DNA from: an archaeon
Lineage (GTDB): Archaea; Thermoproteota; Nitrososphaeria; Nitrososphaerales; Gagatemarchaeaceae
Assembly: GCA_021800855.1 (NCBI GenBank)
Contig: JAJYYP010000007.1
Location: 1 to 41,578 of the forward strand
Direction of reading: 5' to 3'
Length of the DNA stretch: 41,578 nucleotides
Shown: positions 1 through 10,147 of the stretch, piece after piece
How positions within the stretch are numbered: the first letter of the stretch is position 1
How the letters are laid out: every line of letters begins with the position of its first letter
Translations under genes and position numbers: made by a program
Notes under the pieces: generated by a model
What the model saw: only the letters and a program-made list of their open reading frames with translations
Told to the model about the DNA's origin: nothing
Databases searched by the model: none

Positions 1-225
1 CTCGCGAAGGAGCTCGCCACAGCGGCATCCCTCGACGGGGAACGCGCCATCTTCATAGGGCGGAAGGACAGAGACTCCTTCACGCAGCTCCTGCAGCGCT
101 ACCTCAAAGACGGCGTGATATGCCCCGTCTGCGGCAGCCCAGACACACACCTGGACAAGGAGAAGCGGATGTGGTTCATGGTCTGCGAGGCGTGCGGGGC
201 CAGGTCGGTCGCCAAGGTTGCGTAG
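1..225 (+). CDS. Translation initiation factor aIF2 beta, C-terminal part (truncated by window start)
   Basis: Frame 1 reads ...AIFIGRKDRDSFTQLLQRYLKDGVICPVCGSPDTHLDKEKRMWFMVCEACGARSVAKVA*, the C-terminal zinc ribbon (CxxC...CxxC) of aIF2-beta. Confidence 0.88.
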   Translation, partial: LAKELATAASLDGERAIFIGRKDRDSFTQLLQRYLKDGVICPVCGSPDTHLDKEKRMWFMVCEACGARSVAKVA

Positions 226-228
226 AGA

Positions 229-540
229 TTGGCGGAAAAGGGGTTCTCAGTCAGGACCGCGGAGTACAGGGGTTCGATACTTGTCAACATATGCGACGAA
301 GAGCTGGTGGGGAGGATCGTCTCAGAAGGGGAACTGACGGTGCATCTCTCCAAGGACTTCTACTCTGGCGAGGTGGTCAGCAGCGGCGAGGCGCTAAGGC
401 TGATCAGGACGTGCTCCATAGTGAACCTCGCCGGCTCCAGGTCAGTGTCGCTGGCCGTCAGCAACAAGTTCGGCGCACCGGAGGCCATACGGGAAATCCA
501 GGACGTTCCCTTCCTTATGATCTACAAGTTCTCGGGCTAG
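229..540 (+). CDS. DUF424 family archaeal protein
   Basis: TTG start; [32 protein letters not shown]... resembles DUF424; directly follows aIF2-beta. Confidence 0.7.
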   Translation: MAEKGFSVRTAEYRGSILVNICDEELVGRIVSEGELTVHLSKDFYSGEVVSSGEALRLIRTCSIVNLAGSRSVSLAVSNKFGAPEAIREIQDVPFLMIYKFSG

Positions 541-1625
541 CTGAGGGTTCCGAGCTTCCTTAGCTGCTCTCTCTGTTGCTCGGTCAGCTTCCTCGGGACT
601 TCAACGCGGACGACCACGTACTGGTTCCCGTAGCCACCTCGCCATCCCCCGAACTTCGGGAGCCCTTTGTCCTTGATGGTAAACCTCTCGCCTGGTTGGG
701 TGCCGTGAGGTATCGCAAGTTTGACGTCGCCATGCAGCGTCGGGACGGTGAGCTCGGCCCCGAGCATGGCGTCCACCACGCCTATCTTCACCTCCATGAA
801 GACGTTGCTGGGGTCGTCTTCCCCCCTCCTGAATATCCTGTGGGATGCGACGTTCACCACGACGTAGAGGTCTCCCGGCGGGCTCCCCCTCTCCCCGGCG
901 TTCCCCTCGCCCCTGAGCCGGAGCGTGTACCCGTCTTCGATCCCGCCGGGGATCCTGACGCGGATCCTCCTGGTTCTCTCCGTTGTCCCGCGGCCTCTGC
1001 AGTCCCTGCAGGGGCTGTCCACAGTATACCCCCTCCCTCCGCACTTGCTGCAGGTGGTGACCCTGACTAGGCGCGCGAAGCCTGCCGACTGAACCTTCTG
1101 GACCTGCCCCGTCCCGCCGCAGGTGGCGCACTGGCGGGGCGACGTCCCTGGCCTGGCGCCGCTCCCATCGCAGGTAGCGCACACTTCGTTTCGGGGGACC
1201 TCGATCTCCCTCTCGGTGTCGCTGACTATGTCCTCCAGGTTCAGCTCCAGATGATAGGTCAGGTCCTCGCCCCGGCTCTGCTGCCGCGCCGTCCCTCCGC
1301 CGAAGAACTGTGCAAAGATGTCGTCGAAGCCTCCAAACCCTCCCCCGCGGAAGAACTCCCCGAAGTCGGCCCCCCTGAAGATGTCTTCCTGGCTGTATCT
1401 CTGATACACACCCTCCCGCCCGAAGGAGTCGTACTGCCTGCGCTTCTCGTCGTCTGAAAGCACGGCGTACGCCTCTGATATCTCCTTGAAGCGCGCCTCT
1501 GCGTCGGGGGACTTGTTCCTGTCAGGGTGGAACTGGAGTGCGAGCTTCCTGTAGGCGTCCTTGATCTGGTCCTTGGTAGCCCCCCTCTGGACGCCGAGCA
1601 CCTCGTAGTAGTCCTTCGTGGCCAC
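537..1625 (-). CDS. dnaJ: Chaperone DnaJ (Hsp40) with J domain (HPD) and CxxCxGxG zinc repeats
   Basis: [66 protein letters not shown] repeats. Confidence 0.97.
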   Translation of the reverse strand: MATKDYYEVLGVQRGATKDQIKDAYRKLALQFHPDRNKSPDAEARFKEISEAYAVLSDDEKRRQYDSFGREGVYQRYSQEDIFRGADFGEFFRGGGFGGFDDIFAQFFGGGTARQQSRGEDLTYHLELNLEDIVSDTEREIEVPRNEVCATCDGSGARPGTSPRQCATCGGTGQVQKVQSAGFARLVRVTTCSKCGGRGYTVDSPCRDCRGRGTTERTRRIRVRIPGGIEDGYTLRLRGEGNAGERGSPPGDLYVVVNVASHRIFRRGEDDPSNVFMEVKIGVVDAMLGAELTVPTLHGDVKLAIPHGTQPGERFTIKDKGLPKFGGWRGGYGNQYVVVRVEVPRKLTEQQREQLRKLGTLS

Positions 1626-1637
1626 GGAGGCTATCCC

Positions 1638-3491
1638 CTACTTTCCTTCGTCCACAACTCTGTAGTCGGCGTCGCCGACTTTCTGGTCGCCGCCCTTGCC
1701 ACCAGGAGGGGCCCCCTGTTGCTGTTTCTGAGCCTGCTGCTGATAGACCGAGGCCCCTACCTCCTGGAGGACCCTCTTCAGCGCCTCGCTCTTCTCCCTG
1801 ATCGCTCCGGTGTCCTGCCCACCGACCGCCTTCCTGAGGTCCTGAGCCGCCGCGTCTATCCTGTCCATGCTCGCCCTGTCGACCTTCCCTTCCAGGTCCT
1901 TCTTCGTCCTCTCTGCCGTATAGAGCACCGAGTCCGCGTCGTTCCTGACTTCCGCATCTTCCCTCTTCTTCCTGTCCTGGTCGGCGAAGGTCTCAGCCTC
2001 CTTGATGAGCCTCTCCTTCTCTTCCTTTGACAGCTTGGTCGAAGCGGTTATCGTAATCTTGTTCTCCTTCCCAGTCCCGATGTCCTTAGCCCCTACGGTG
2101 AGGATGCCGTTGGCGTCGATGTCGAATGTCACCTCGATCTGCGGGACCCCCCTAGGCGCAGGTGGTATCCCTGTCAGGTTGAACATACCGAGGGACACGT
2201 TGTCTGCCGCCATGCTCCTCTCTCCCTGGACGACGTGGATGGTCACAGCGGTCTGGAAGTCCGCCGCAGTCGTGAAAGTCTTGCTCCGCTTGGTCGGAAT
2301 CGTGGCATTCTTCTCTATCAGATGCTCGGTGATCCCTCCGAGGGTCTCAACGCCCAGGGAGAGCGGCGTCACGTCCAATAGAAGTATGTCCTTTATCTCT
2401 CCTGCCAAGACAGCTCCTTGTATCGCCGCCCCGATGGCCACTGCTTCCATCGGGTCGACCCCCCTCTCGGCCTGCTTCCTGGCAACGTCCTCGACGAACT
2501 TGCGGACAAGCGGCATCCTGGTCATGCCGCCTATCAGTATCACCTTGTCCACCTGCTCGGGGGTGAGCTTGGCGTCGTTGATCACCCTTCGTATCGTGTC
2601 TTCCGTCTTTGCGACAATGGGCCTGGCGACCTCCTCCAGCTTGGTCCTGGTCAGCGTGTAGTGAAGGTTCTTCGGGCCCGAGGCGTCGCTGGCTATGAAC
2701 GGGAGGTCCACATCGGTCGACATCAGGTTGGAGAGCTGAATCTTTGCCTGCTCTGCCCCCTCCTTCAGCCTCGCCATTGCGGTCTTGTCTGTGGTCAGGT
2801 CTATCCCTGTCTTCGAACGGAAGTCGTCGAGGAGGACCTGGATGATGGCCTTGTCCACGTCTGTCCCCCCGGTCTGCGTGTCCCCGGAAGTGGCGAGGAC
2901 CTGGAACACCCCCTTTCCGAACTCCATGATTGTCGCGTCGTGGGTCCCTCCCCCGAAGCTGAAGACGAGGATCTTCATCTCCTTCTCGGACTTGTCGAGG
3001 CCGTATGCGAGCGATGCGGCGGTAGGCTCGTTGATTATCCTGACCACCTCGAGGCCCGCTATCTCGCCCGCGTCCTTGGTCGCCTGACGCTGGTTATCGT
3101 TGAAATGGGCTGGTACCGTGATAACTGCCTTCTTCACGGGATAGCCCAGGAACACTTCAGCATCGTGTTTGATCTTCTGGAGAATATAGGAGCTGAGCTG
3201 CTCTGGCGAATAGTCCTTCCCTGATAGGTTGACCCGGTAGTCCGTCCCCATCTTCCTCTTGATTTCGAAGACCGTCCCGTCGGGGTTGGTCACCACCTGG
3301 CGCCTTGCCGGCTCTCCTACCAAGAGCTGCCCGTCTTTGGTGTAGGCTACCACGGATGGAAACATCTTGCCTGCAGGGGTCGCCCCTTCGGCGCTCGGAA
3401 TCACCACCGGCCTCCCTGCTTCTACCACCGCCGCCGCGGAGTTCGTTGTCCCCAGGTCTATCCCTATGATCTTCTCCCTGGCGCCGCTCAT
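1638..3491 (-). CDS. dnaK: Chaperone DnaK (Hsp70)
   Basis: [48 protein letters not shown]. Confidence 0.97.
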   Translation of the reverse strand: MSGAREKIIGIDLGTTNSAAAVVEAGRPVVIPSAEGATPAGKMFPSVVAYTKDGQLLVGEPARRQVVTNPDGTVFEIKRKMGTDYRVNLSGKDYSPEQLSSYILQKIKHDAEVFLGYPVKKAVITVPAHFNDNQRQATKDAGEIAGLEVVRIINEPTAASLAYGLDKSEKEMKILVFSFGGGTHDATIMEFGKGVFQVLATSGDTQTGGTDVDKAIIQVLLDDFRSKTGIDLTTDKTAMARLKEGAEQAKIQLSNLMSTDVDLPFIASDASGPKNLHYTLTRTKLEEVARPIVAKTEDTIRRVINDAKLTPEQVDKVILIGGMTRMPLVRKFVEDVARKQAERGVDPMEAVAIGAAIQGAVLAGEIKDILLLDVTPLSLGVETLGGITEHLIEKNATIPTKRSKTFTTAADFQTAVTIHVVQGERSMAADNVSLGMFNLTGIPPAPRGVPQIEVTFDIDANGILTVGAKDIGTGKENKITITASTKLSKEEKERLIKEAETFADQDRKKREDAEVRNDADSVLYTAERTKKDLEGKVDRASMDRIDAAAQDLRKAVGGQDTGAIREKSEALKRVLQEVGASVYQQQAQKQQQGAPPGGKGGDQKVGDADYRVVDEGK

Positions 3492-4066
3492 CAGACTTCC
3501 TCCTCCCGGGCTGTTTTACGCGCCAATTCAACTTTTACCATGCTCGGCCTCAGAAGCTGACCCCTGAATGTGTATCCCGTCCTCAGGTCCTCGACCACCC
3601 GGTCAGGCCCCTCCCCCTCGCCCTGCGCCTTCTCCACCGCCTCGTGAACGGCTGGGTCGAAAGGCTTCCCCAAGGCGTCGATGGGCTCGACCCCCACCGA
3701 CTGAAGTGCGGCGCGGAGGTTCCGCCTGACCATCCTTATCCCTTCAAGCAGCTCCTTGTTTGCAGACCCTTCCGCGTGCTTCAGGGCAAGTTCCAGCTCG
3801 TCGGCCACTACGAGGAGCTTCGAGACCAGCCCCTTCGCTAGCGACTCACCTGCCTCCTTCATCTCTTTCTCTGCCCTCTTCCTGTAGTTCTCCAGGTCTG
3901 CCTGGGAGTATCGCAGGCGTGTCATCAGTTCTTCGTTCCGCTTCTTCTCTTCTGCGAGCTGCTTCTTGAGCGCCTCCAGTTGGTCCTCTGCGTCCTTCTC
4001 TGTTTCTTCGAACTCCGACAACCCCAGCTCAACACTCCCGTGAGAAATCGGCGCTTTTCGATTCAT
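3491..4066 (-). CDS. grpE: Nucleotide exchange factor GrpE (ORF open to 4090; ATG at 4066 or a later start likely)
   Basis: [22 protein letters not shown]..., C-terminal [17 protein letters not shown]; upstream of dnaK. Confidence 0.93.
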   Translation of the reverse strand: MNRKAPISHGSVELGLSEFEETEKDAEDQLEALKKQLAEEKKRNEELMTRLRYSQADLENYRKRAEKEMKEAGESLAKGLVSKLLVVADELELALKHAEGSANKELLEGIRMVRRNLRAALQSVGVEPIDALGKPFDPAVHEAVEKAQGEGEGPDRVVEDLRTGYTFRGQLLRPSMVKVELARKTAREEEV

Positions 4067-4068
4067 AC

Positions 4069-4079
4069 GTATAAATTTT
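4069..4079 (+). promoter_or_regulatory. TATA-like box for RIO1, in the divergent grpE/RIO1 gap
   Basis: gtataaatttt located ~20-30 nt before ATG 4093/GTG 4099. Confidence 0.45.
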
Positions 4080-4092
4080 GATTGATTCATGG

Positions 4093-4872
4093 ATGGGCGT
4101 GGCCGATGAAGACGAAAGCGATAAGATGAGGGAGAGGCTCCTGCGGCTCGAGCGCGAGAACAGGTACCTGAGGAGAGACTCCGACGATAAGAAGGTGCTG
4201 GAGGAGGTCTTCGACAGGTCCACGATGCTGGCCGTCGAGGAGCTGATAGCTAGGAAGGACATTCGCGAGCTCCGCGGGGTGATGAGCGCAGGAAAGGAGG
4301 CCAGGGTCTACCTCGGGGAAGACAGGGCGGGCAGGGCGGTCGCGGTGAAAATCTATCTCACGTCTGCCTCTGACTTCAGGAAGCGCATGGGCTACATCGC
4401 AGGGGACAGGCGGTTCGGCAAGCTCCCCGCCGGTTCGAGGGAAACCATCTACCTCTGGACTAGGAAGGAGTTCAAGAACCTCCAGCTCGCCCAGCGAGCG
4501 GGGATCCGCGTCCCCGCGCCCTTCGCTTTCTTGAAGAACATACTCGTGATGGAGTACATCGGGAACCCCCCCGAACCAGCCCCCACCTTCTCGGAGGCGG
4601 AGGTCGGCGAAGAGGAGTACACGTGGACGCTCAGGACCATCCGCGCTCTCTGGAACGACGCCGGCCTGGTCCACGCCGACCTATCGGAGTTCAACGTGTT
4701 CAGGGCTGAGGGGGGCCCGGTCCTCTTCGACATGGGGTCCGCGGTCCTCTCGTCACACCCACAAGCTCAGGAGTTCCTTAAGAGAGACGTATACAATATG
4801 GTCAGGTTCTTTAGGAAGAGGGGGATAGGCGGGAAGGAAGTAGATGAGTGGATGAAGGTGATCTTATCATGA
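4093..4872 (+). CDS. RIO1-type serine protein kinase
   Basis: MSAGKEARVYLG...AVKIYLTSASDFRKR...LVHADLSEFNVF...LFDMGSAV. Confidence 0.93.
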   Translation: MGVADEDESDKMRERLLRLERENRYLRRDSDDKKVLEEVFDRSTMLAVEELIARKDIRELRGVMSAGKEARVYLGEDRAGRAVAVKIYLTSASDFRKRMGYIAGDRRFGKLPAGSRETIYLWTRKEFKNLQLAQRAGIRVPAPFAFLKNILVMEYIGNPPEPAPTFSEAEVGEEEYTWTLRTIRALWNDAGLVHADLSEFNVFRAEGGPVLFDMGSAVLSSHPQAQEFLKRDVYNMVRFFRKRGIGGKEVDEWMKVILS

Positions 4873-5468
4873 GCTTTGAGCAGGTGGTACGGATCCCAGT
4901 CGACAGGGTGGGCGCGGTCATAGGGAAGGAAGGGGCGACGAAGAGGTACCTCGAGAGCGAGATGAGCGTCACCCTGCAGGTGGACGGCAAGGAGGGGCTG
5001 GTCCTTCTGAAGTCAGAGTCAGCTGTGGGGGCCGACCCTTTCTCAGCGACCAGGGTCATCGAAGCGATAGGGCGCGGGTTCTCGCCTCAGAAGGCGTGCA
5101 GGCTGTTAGACGAGGGGACTGCCCTGGAGGTGATAGACCTCCGCGGCTATGCAGGGAGGAGCGCGAAGTCTCTCGAGAGGATAAGGGGGAGGGTGATAGG
5201 CCTGAAGGGGAAGTCACGCCGGGTAATCGAGGAGCTGACGTCATGCAGCCTGTCCGTGTACGGCAGGACGGTGGCCATAATCGGCGAATCAGGCGAGGTC
5301 CAACTGGCCTCAGACGCTGTGAAGTCCCTGGCCTCGGGGAGCCAGCACAAGACCGTGTACAACACGCTCCAGAGGGCAAGAACGAGGAAGAAGATGGAGA
5401 GGATGTTCCTATGGGAAGGCACTTCGCCGGAGACCTTGGAGGAAAAACTCCGGAAGATTGAGCACTAG
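4869..5468 (+). CDS. KH-domain protein, Pno1/Dim2-like archaeal rRNA-processing factor
   Basis: Two KH-like segments (VPVDRVGAVIGKEGATKRYLE; IRGRVIGLKGKSRRVIEELTS); ATG overlaps the RIO1 stop, a common archaeal pair. Confidence 0.88.
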   Translation: MSFEQVVRIPVDRVGAVIGKEGATKRYLESEMSVTLQVDGKEGLVLLKSESAVGADPFSATRVIEAIGRGFSPQKACRLLDEGTALEVIDLRGYAGRSAKSLERIRGRVIGLKGKSRRVIEELTSCSLSVYGRTVAIIGESGEVQLASDAVKSLASGSQHKTVYNTLQRARTRKKMERMFLWEGTSPETLEEKLRKIEH

Positions 5469-5600
5469 CATATATCCGGTTCAGGTCGATACCTGCGGGC
5501 GGGCCCTTTGGGAATGGGTAGGACCAGCTAGATTGAAACTATCACTTGCGAATCGACGACTGGAGAAGCAGCAGAGCAGAGACTATGGGGGTGATGACTA

Positions 5601-7224
5601 CTGAGTAGCAAGGCCACATTCGCGGAGATTTCGCCCTCAGAGTTCTTTCTACCGTAACCGCGACCTGGCCGGGTTCACAAACCCCGCGCGTGCCCTCTAC
5701 ATGGCCATCAGGGAACTTGTCGAGAACTCCCTAGACTCCACTGAGATGATTGGGACTCCGCCGGACATCTACGTCAGGATAACCGCCGAGGACCCTAATC
5801 TGTCGCTCCCAGACCCGAAGCCCTACAAACTCACCGTGGTCGACAACGGCACCGGGGTGGCGCCACAGCACGTCCCAAGCGCCTTCGGGAAGGTCTTCTA
5901 TGGGTCCAAGTACGTCCTGCGGCAGTCGCGTGGGATGTTCGGCCTAGGGGGGACCATGGCTATCCTCTACGGCCAGATCACCACCAACAAGCCTGTGATG
6001 ATCACGACCTCCCCCGACGGGAAGCGCAAGTACGGCTTCCAGATGATGATAGACATAGGGGAGAACAGACCCACAGTCCTGAAGCGATTCAACAGCGAGG
6101 CCAACGGCTCGACGGGGACCAGGGTGGACATCGTCCTCGAAGGCGACTATCTCCGCGCGTCCCAGAAGATAGGAGACTACTTCAAACAGACAGCGCTGGT
6201 GGCCAGCTACGCGAACCTGACGTTCGTCGACCCCACCGGCCAGATAACGTACTACGAAAGGGCGACCACATCGATGCCTTCCCCTCCCAAGGAGACGCTG
6301 CCGCATCCCTACGGCGTAGACGTCGAGGCATTCAAGCGGATAGTGAAGGTGTCTGAGGAGCACGACATGAAGACGTTCATGGTCACCCACTTCCACAGGG
6401 TGGGGGACAGAATAGCGACGAAGTTCCTTGAGTTCGCTGGAGTGAGCCCGAAACTTCCGCCGAAAAGGCTCAGCACAAACCAGATAGTCGCCGTGGTGGA
6501 CGCTCTACAGCGCTTCCCAGACTTCCTCCAGCCCGATGCCGCGGTGCTCTCGCCCATAGGCGAGGAGATACTCATGGCGGGGATAGCCAAGGAGCTCCAG
6601 CCCGAGTTCTCCACCGTTGTCATGAGGCCCCCCTCGTCGTACTCCGGCTTCCCTTTCTTGGTCGAGGTAGGGGTCGCTTACGGAGGGAAGATACTACAGC
6701 CAGGGGTCAAGCTCTTCAGGTTCGCGAACAGGATTCCGCTCCTATATGACGAGAGCTCAGACGTCAGCTTCGAGGTACTCAACGAGGAGGTTGACTGGCG
6801 AAGGTATCATGTCCCTGCCGACGCCCCCATCGGGGTGATAACGCACATTGCGAGTACCCGGATTCCTTACAAGACAGTCGGCAAGGAGTACATAGCTGAC
6901 AGGCCGGAGATTCAGAGGGAGATCAGGAACGCGGTGAGGGAGGCTCTGCGTAGGCTCGGCATCTTCCTGTCCCGCAAAGGGAGCATGGAAGCGGTCCAGA
7001 AGAAGATGAATATCTATGGGAAGTACCTCCCCCTGATTGCCCAGTTCTCAACCGAGCTGGCGGGGAAGAAATCGCTCCCGAAGTACAGGCAGCTCATAGG
7101 CAGGGAGTCCGACGCAGACGAGACTAATGAAGCCGGGATGCCAGAGGGGGGACCGGCGGGAGAAGCGGAGGGAGAAGATGTCAACCAAGAAGAGAGTAAA
7201 GAGGCAGTCGACAGGTTCAGCTGA
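5601..7224 (+). CDS. top6B: DNA topoisomerase VI subunit B; N-terminus disrupted by a 1-nt frame change near 5646-5649
   Basis: ALYMAIRELVENSLDSTEM, VVDNGTGVAPQHVPSAFGKVFYGSKY, RGMFGLGGTMAILYGQ; upstream FAEISPSEFF (frame 0) joins YRNRDLAGFTNPARA (frame 1). Confidence 0.93.
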
Positions 7225-9874
7225 GACGAGGCAGAACGCCGTTCAAGGGCTCCTGCACGAGCTGGGGGCGAGCATCTACACCGACTTGGACGAGGGTCGT
7301 TTCCCAAGCCTGACCCTGGCCAGCCGGTCGGTACGGAACATAGTATACGACAAGAAGCTGCAGCAGTTCGTCCTCGGCGCGACCACGGTGAAGAAGTCGT
7401 CAGGGAACATCAAACATATCCGTCCGTTCACTCAGCTGGTATGGCTCGCCTATTTCGCCAAGAAGCTGGTGGACGAGAAACGCACCTCGACGCTCAGGGA
7501 CGTGTTCTACTCTGCCCAGGCGTTCAACGTCGAGTTCCAGGACCAGGCCGAGTCTGACGAGCTGATCACCGACTTGGAGGTCCTGATGCAGATGGCGAGG
7601 GAGGGGATGAACATCTACCCCGAAGAGAGGAGCGCTATCTTCGGGAACATGACAATAGAGTATACCGTCCCGGGTTACGAGGGGAAGACCGCTGACCTCT
7701 CCGCGAACCCTGACGGGGTGATGATCGGACCGGCACTCACCACCGCTGAGTTCAGGGACACCGACGCGGAGGTCGTCCTGGCTATAGAGAAGGGCGGGCT
7801 TTTCACAAGGTTCATCGAGGAGAGGGTGCACCTGAAGTACAAGGCGATACTCATCAATACGGCAGGGCAACCCCCGAGGTCCACGCGGTTCCTCATCAGG
7901 CGGCTGAACCAGGAGCTCGGCCTCCCCGTCGGGATTCTCTGTGACGCTGACCCTTGGGGGGCCCACATAGCCATGGTGATAAAGTCAGGATCGGTGCAAA
8001 GGGATGAACCCATAGTGGTGAAGGATTCGAAAGGCAGGGTCCGCATCACCAAAATCGGGGAGTTCGTAGACGAATGCATCGCTAACTACGGCTACTACTA
8101 TGATTCCAATGGGAACGAGGTATGTGGTGCCATCCCGTTCGAAACACTCAGCGTCGACTCTGACCATAGGGTGCGCTTCAAGCCCATGTCGGCGGCAATC
8201 CGCCATCGCCATACCGGGCCGCTCTATCGGCTCTCAACTTCAAGCGGCAGGTCAGTCGTCGTGACACCTAACCATAGCGTCTTCGTATTGAGGGAGGGGC
8301 GGTTACAGGCAGTCCCGACGACCGAATTGACCACAGGGGACCTCTTGGTGATAGAAAGGGGCGCTTCTATCCAAAGGAGCCAGCCGGTGGCCGTCGACTC
8401 CATCCAGGAACTTCTGGCGCTCTCTAAGGAAGTTCCGATCCCTAAGCTACTCGTCCACATCCAAGATGGGCTTTCAAGATCCCGAAGCCGGAGAAGCCTC
8501 GAGGCCTTCGGGCAAGGAGTAAAGCAGCCTAAATCGAGCAGGCACCTCAACAGGTCGTTCGTCAGCTCTATGAGCGGCAGCGCGCCCGACATGTTGCCTG
8601 CTCGGATATGGCTCACCAAGGAGCTGGCCCGCCTCTTCGGATACTACATTTCAGGGGGAAGGATAGTGAAGGAGAACGGGGTCCCGACGGCTGTCGAGCT
8701 CTCGTTCGGACAGCACGAACTTGAGGTAGTCGACGATGCTGAGGCCTGCATCCGGGTGGCGTTTCCCCACGCTACCGTCAAAAGGATTGCCGACTTCCCG
8801 AGGAAAGGGGTAACCCTGCGGTATGGGGGCACCCCCACCGCATTGCTCTTCCTGAGGCTATGCGGAACTGGTTTCGCGCTTAAACGGATCCCCACGGTGA
8901 TGCTTTCTGCCAGAAGGGTGCATGTCTTAGAGTTCCTCAAAGGGTGTTTTGGCGACGGATACATCACAAATTCGGGGGGGTTGGTCTGGAAGATGAAGAA
9001 CCCAGATCTGATGTCAGACCTGGCCTACCTCATGGCCCAGAACGGCATTGCCTGTTCCATAGGAGGCGACAATGCCTCCCTAATCGTGTCGGGGGTCTCA
9101 GAGGTGCAAAAACTGGTCTCAACCGTACTCCACGACGACGATAGTGCTGCCATCGTTTCGCACATAGCATCGACCAGCCATAGCTCATACGCTATGCCCA
9201 AGGCCTTCCCCATAGTTTCCAGCGAGGTTGTCAATCTGAAGCGTGAGGTCGGAAAGCACGTACGGCACGATGCGAATTCCAGGAACTTGTACAGGATGAT
9301 ATGCGACGCGACCCGGTCTGGCAAGGAGCGCGGCACGGATAGGGATAACCTGTCTTCGGTTCTGCTGCATCTGCTTTCGTGCCAGTCCAGCTCCCTGGGT
9401 CCAGAAGGGGGCAAGTTGGTGAGGAGCCTTCAGGGGCTGGTCAAAGGGGATGTCGGCTTCGACCCCATCGTCAGCATCCAGCGGACACCTCCGGTAGACG
9501 AATACGTCTACGACGTCTCAGTCCCAGGGGTGGAACGCTTCATCGGAGGGCATTCCGGAATCCTCCTACACAACTCAGCTAACGCGGCCCACCTCCGGGA
9601 GCTGACCACCCCGAACTCGAAGTGGCTCGGGGTGTACGCTAGCGACATCCAGAAGTACAAACTACCATCGGACAAGCTGACAGAAGTCGACATCAAGCGG
9701 CTCTACGAGCTGAAGTCCGACCCGAGGTACACTGAGAAGATGTGGCACGACGAGCTCGAGACCTTCCTCAAGTACAAACGGAAGAGCGAGCAGGAGGCTT
9801 TCGCTAGGTACGGCCTCAGCTACATAGTGGACACCTATCTCCCTGAGAAGCTGGAGGCGATGAAGAGCACCTGA
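7178..9874 (+). CDS. top6A: DNA topoisomerase VI subunit A (Spo11-like) containing an intein
   Basis: N-extein STLRDVFYSAQAF and Toprim GILCDADPWGAHIAMVIKSG; C-extein SANAAHLRELTTPNSKWLGVYASDIQKYKLP; ATG 7178 overlaps top6B end. Confidence 0.95.
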   Translation: MSTKKRVKRQSTGSAETRQNAVQGLLHELGASIYTDLDEGRFPSLTLASRSVRNIVYDKKLQQFVLGATTVKKSSGNIKHIRPFTQLVWLAYFAKKLVDEKRTSTLRDVFYSAQAFNVEFQDQAESDELITDLEVLMQMAREGMNIYPEERSAIFGNMTIEYTVPGYEGKTADLSANPDGVMIGPALTTAEFRDTDAEVVLAIEKGGLFTRFIEERVHLKYKAILINTAGQPPRSTRFLIRRLNQELGLPVGILCDADPWGAHIAMVIKSGSVQRDEPIVVKDSKGRVRITKIGEFVDECIANYGYYYDSNGNEVCGAIPFETLSVDSDHRVRFKPMSAAIRHRHTGPLYRLSTSSGRSVVVTPNHSVFVLREGRLQAVPTTELTTGDLLVIERGASIQRSQPVAVDSIQELLALSKEVPIPKLLVHIQDGLSRSRSRRSLEAFGQGVKQPKSSRHLNRSFVSSMSGSAPDMLPARIWLTKELARLFGYYISGGRIVKENGVPTAVELSFGQHELEVVDDAEACIRVAFPHATVKRIADFPRKGVTLRYGGTPTALLFLRLCGTGFALKRIPTVMLSARRVHVLEFLKGCFGDGYITNSGGLVWKMKNPDLMSDLAYLMAQNGIACSIGGDNASLIVSGVSEVQKLVSTVLHDDDSAAIVSHIASTSHSSYAMPKAFPIVSSEVVNLKREVGKHVRHDANSRNLYRMICDATRSGKERGTDRDNLSSVLLHLLSCQSSSLGPEGGKLVRSLQGLVKGDVGFDPIVSIQRTPPVDEYVYDVSVPGVERFIGGHSGILLHNSANAAHLRELTTPNSKWLGVYASDIQKYKLPSDKLTEVDIKRLYELKSDPRYTEKMWHDELETFLKYKRKSEQEAFARYGLSYIVDTYLPEKLEAMKST
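7991..9574 (+). mobile_element. Intein in Topo VI subunit A (about 528 aa, Ser1...HN|Ser+1), with LAGLIDADG-like region
   Basis: KSG|SVQRDEPIVV start, block B-like GRSVVVTPNHSVFVL, DOD-like LARLFGYYISGGRI and VLEFLKGCFGDGYI, terminal VYDVSVPGVERFIGGHSGILLHN|S. Confidence 0.93.
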
Positions 9875-9931
9875 CATGCTTCAGGAACGAGGAATCGCTA
9901 AAATACCCTCCCCCTCCGCCTGAAAAGGCCG

Positions 9932-10141
9932 ATGACGTTCGAAGCAGAACAGTCCAGGGTTGACGCGCTGGTAAGGCTCATGGGCGTCATCGTGTTGGTC
10001 TTCGGCATCCTCCTGCTATACTACACCTACGCCAACGCAGGGGTGGCCGGCCAGGCCGCGGAGATAGTCACCATCAACTACTCTCTCGGCTTCATCCTCT
10101 CCGCAGTGGGCGTCGTCGCGACGTTCGCGAAGTTCAAGTGA
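9932..10141 (+). CDS. Small predicted two-TM membrane protein, unknown
   Basis: 69 aa ORF with two hydrophobic stretches; TATA-like gctaaaatacc ~30 nt upstream of ATG. Confidence 0.6.
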   Translation: MTFEAEQSRVDALVRLMGVIVLVFGILLLYYTYANAGVAGQAAEIVTINYSLGFILSAVGVVATFAKFK

Positions 10142-10147
10142 GATAGC

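Noticed and set aside
5591-5608. C/D box-like gtgatga...ctga
   Set aside because: Spacer between C and D boxes is far too short for a guide RNA
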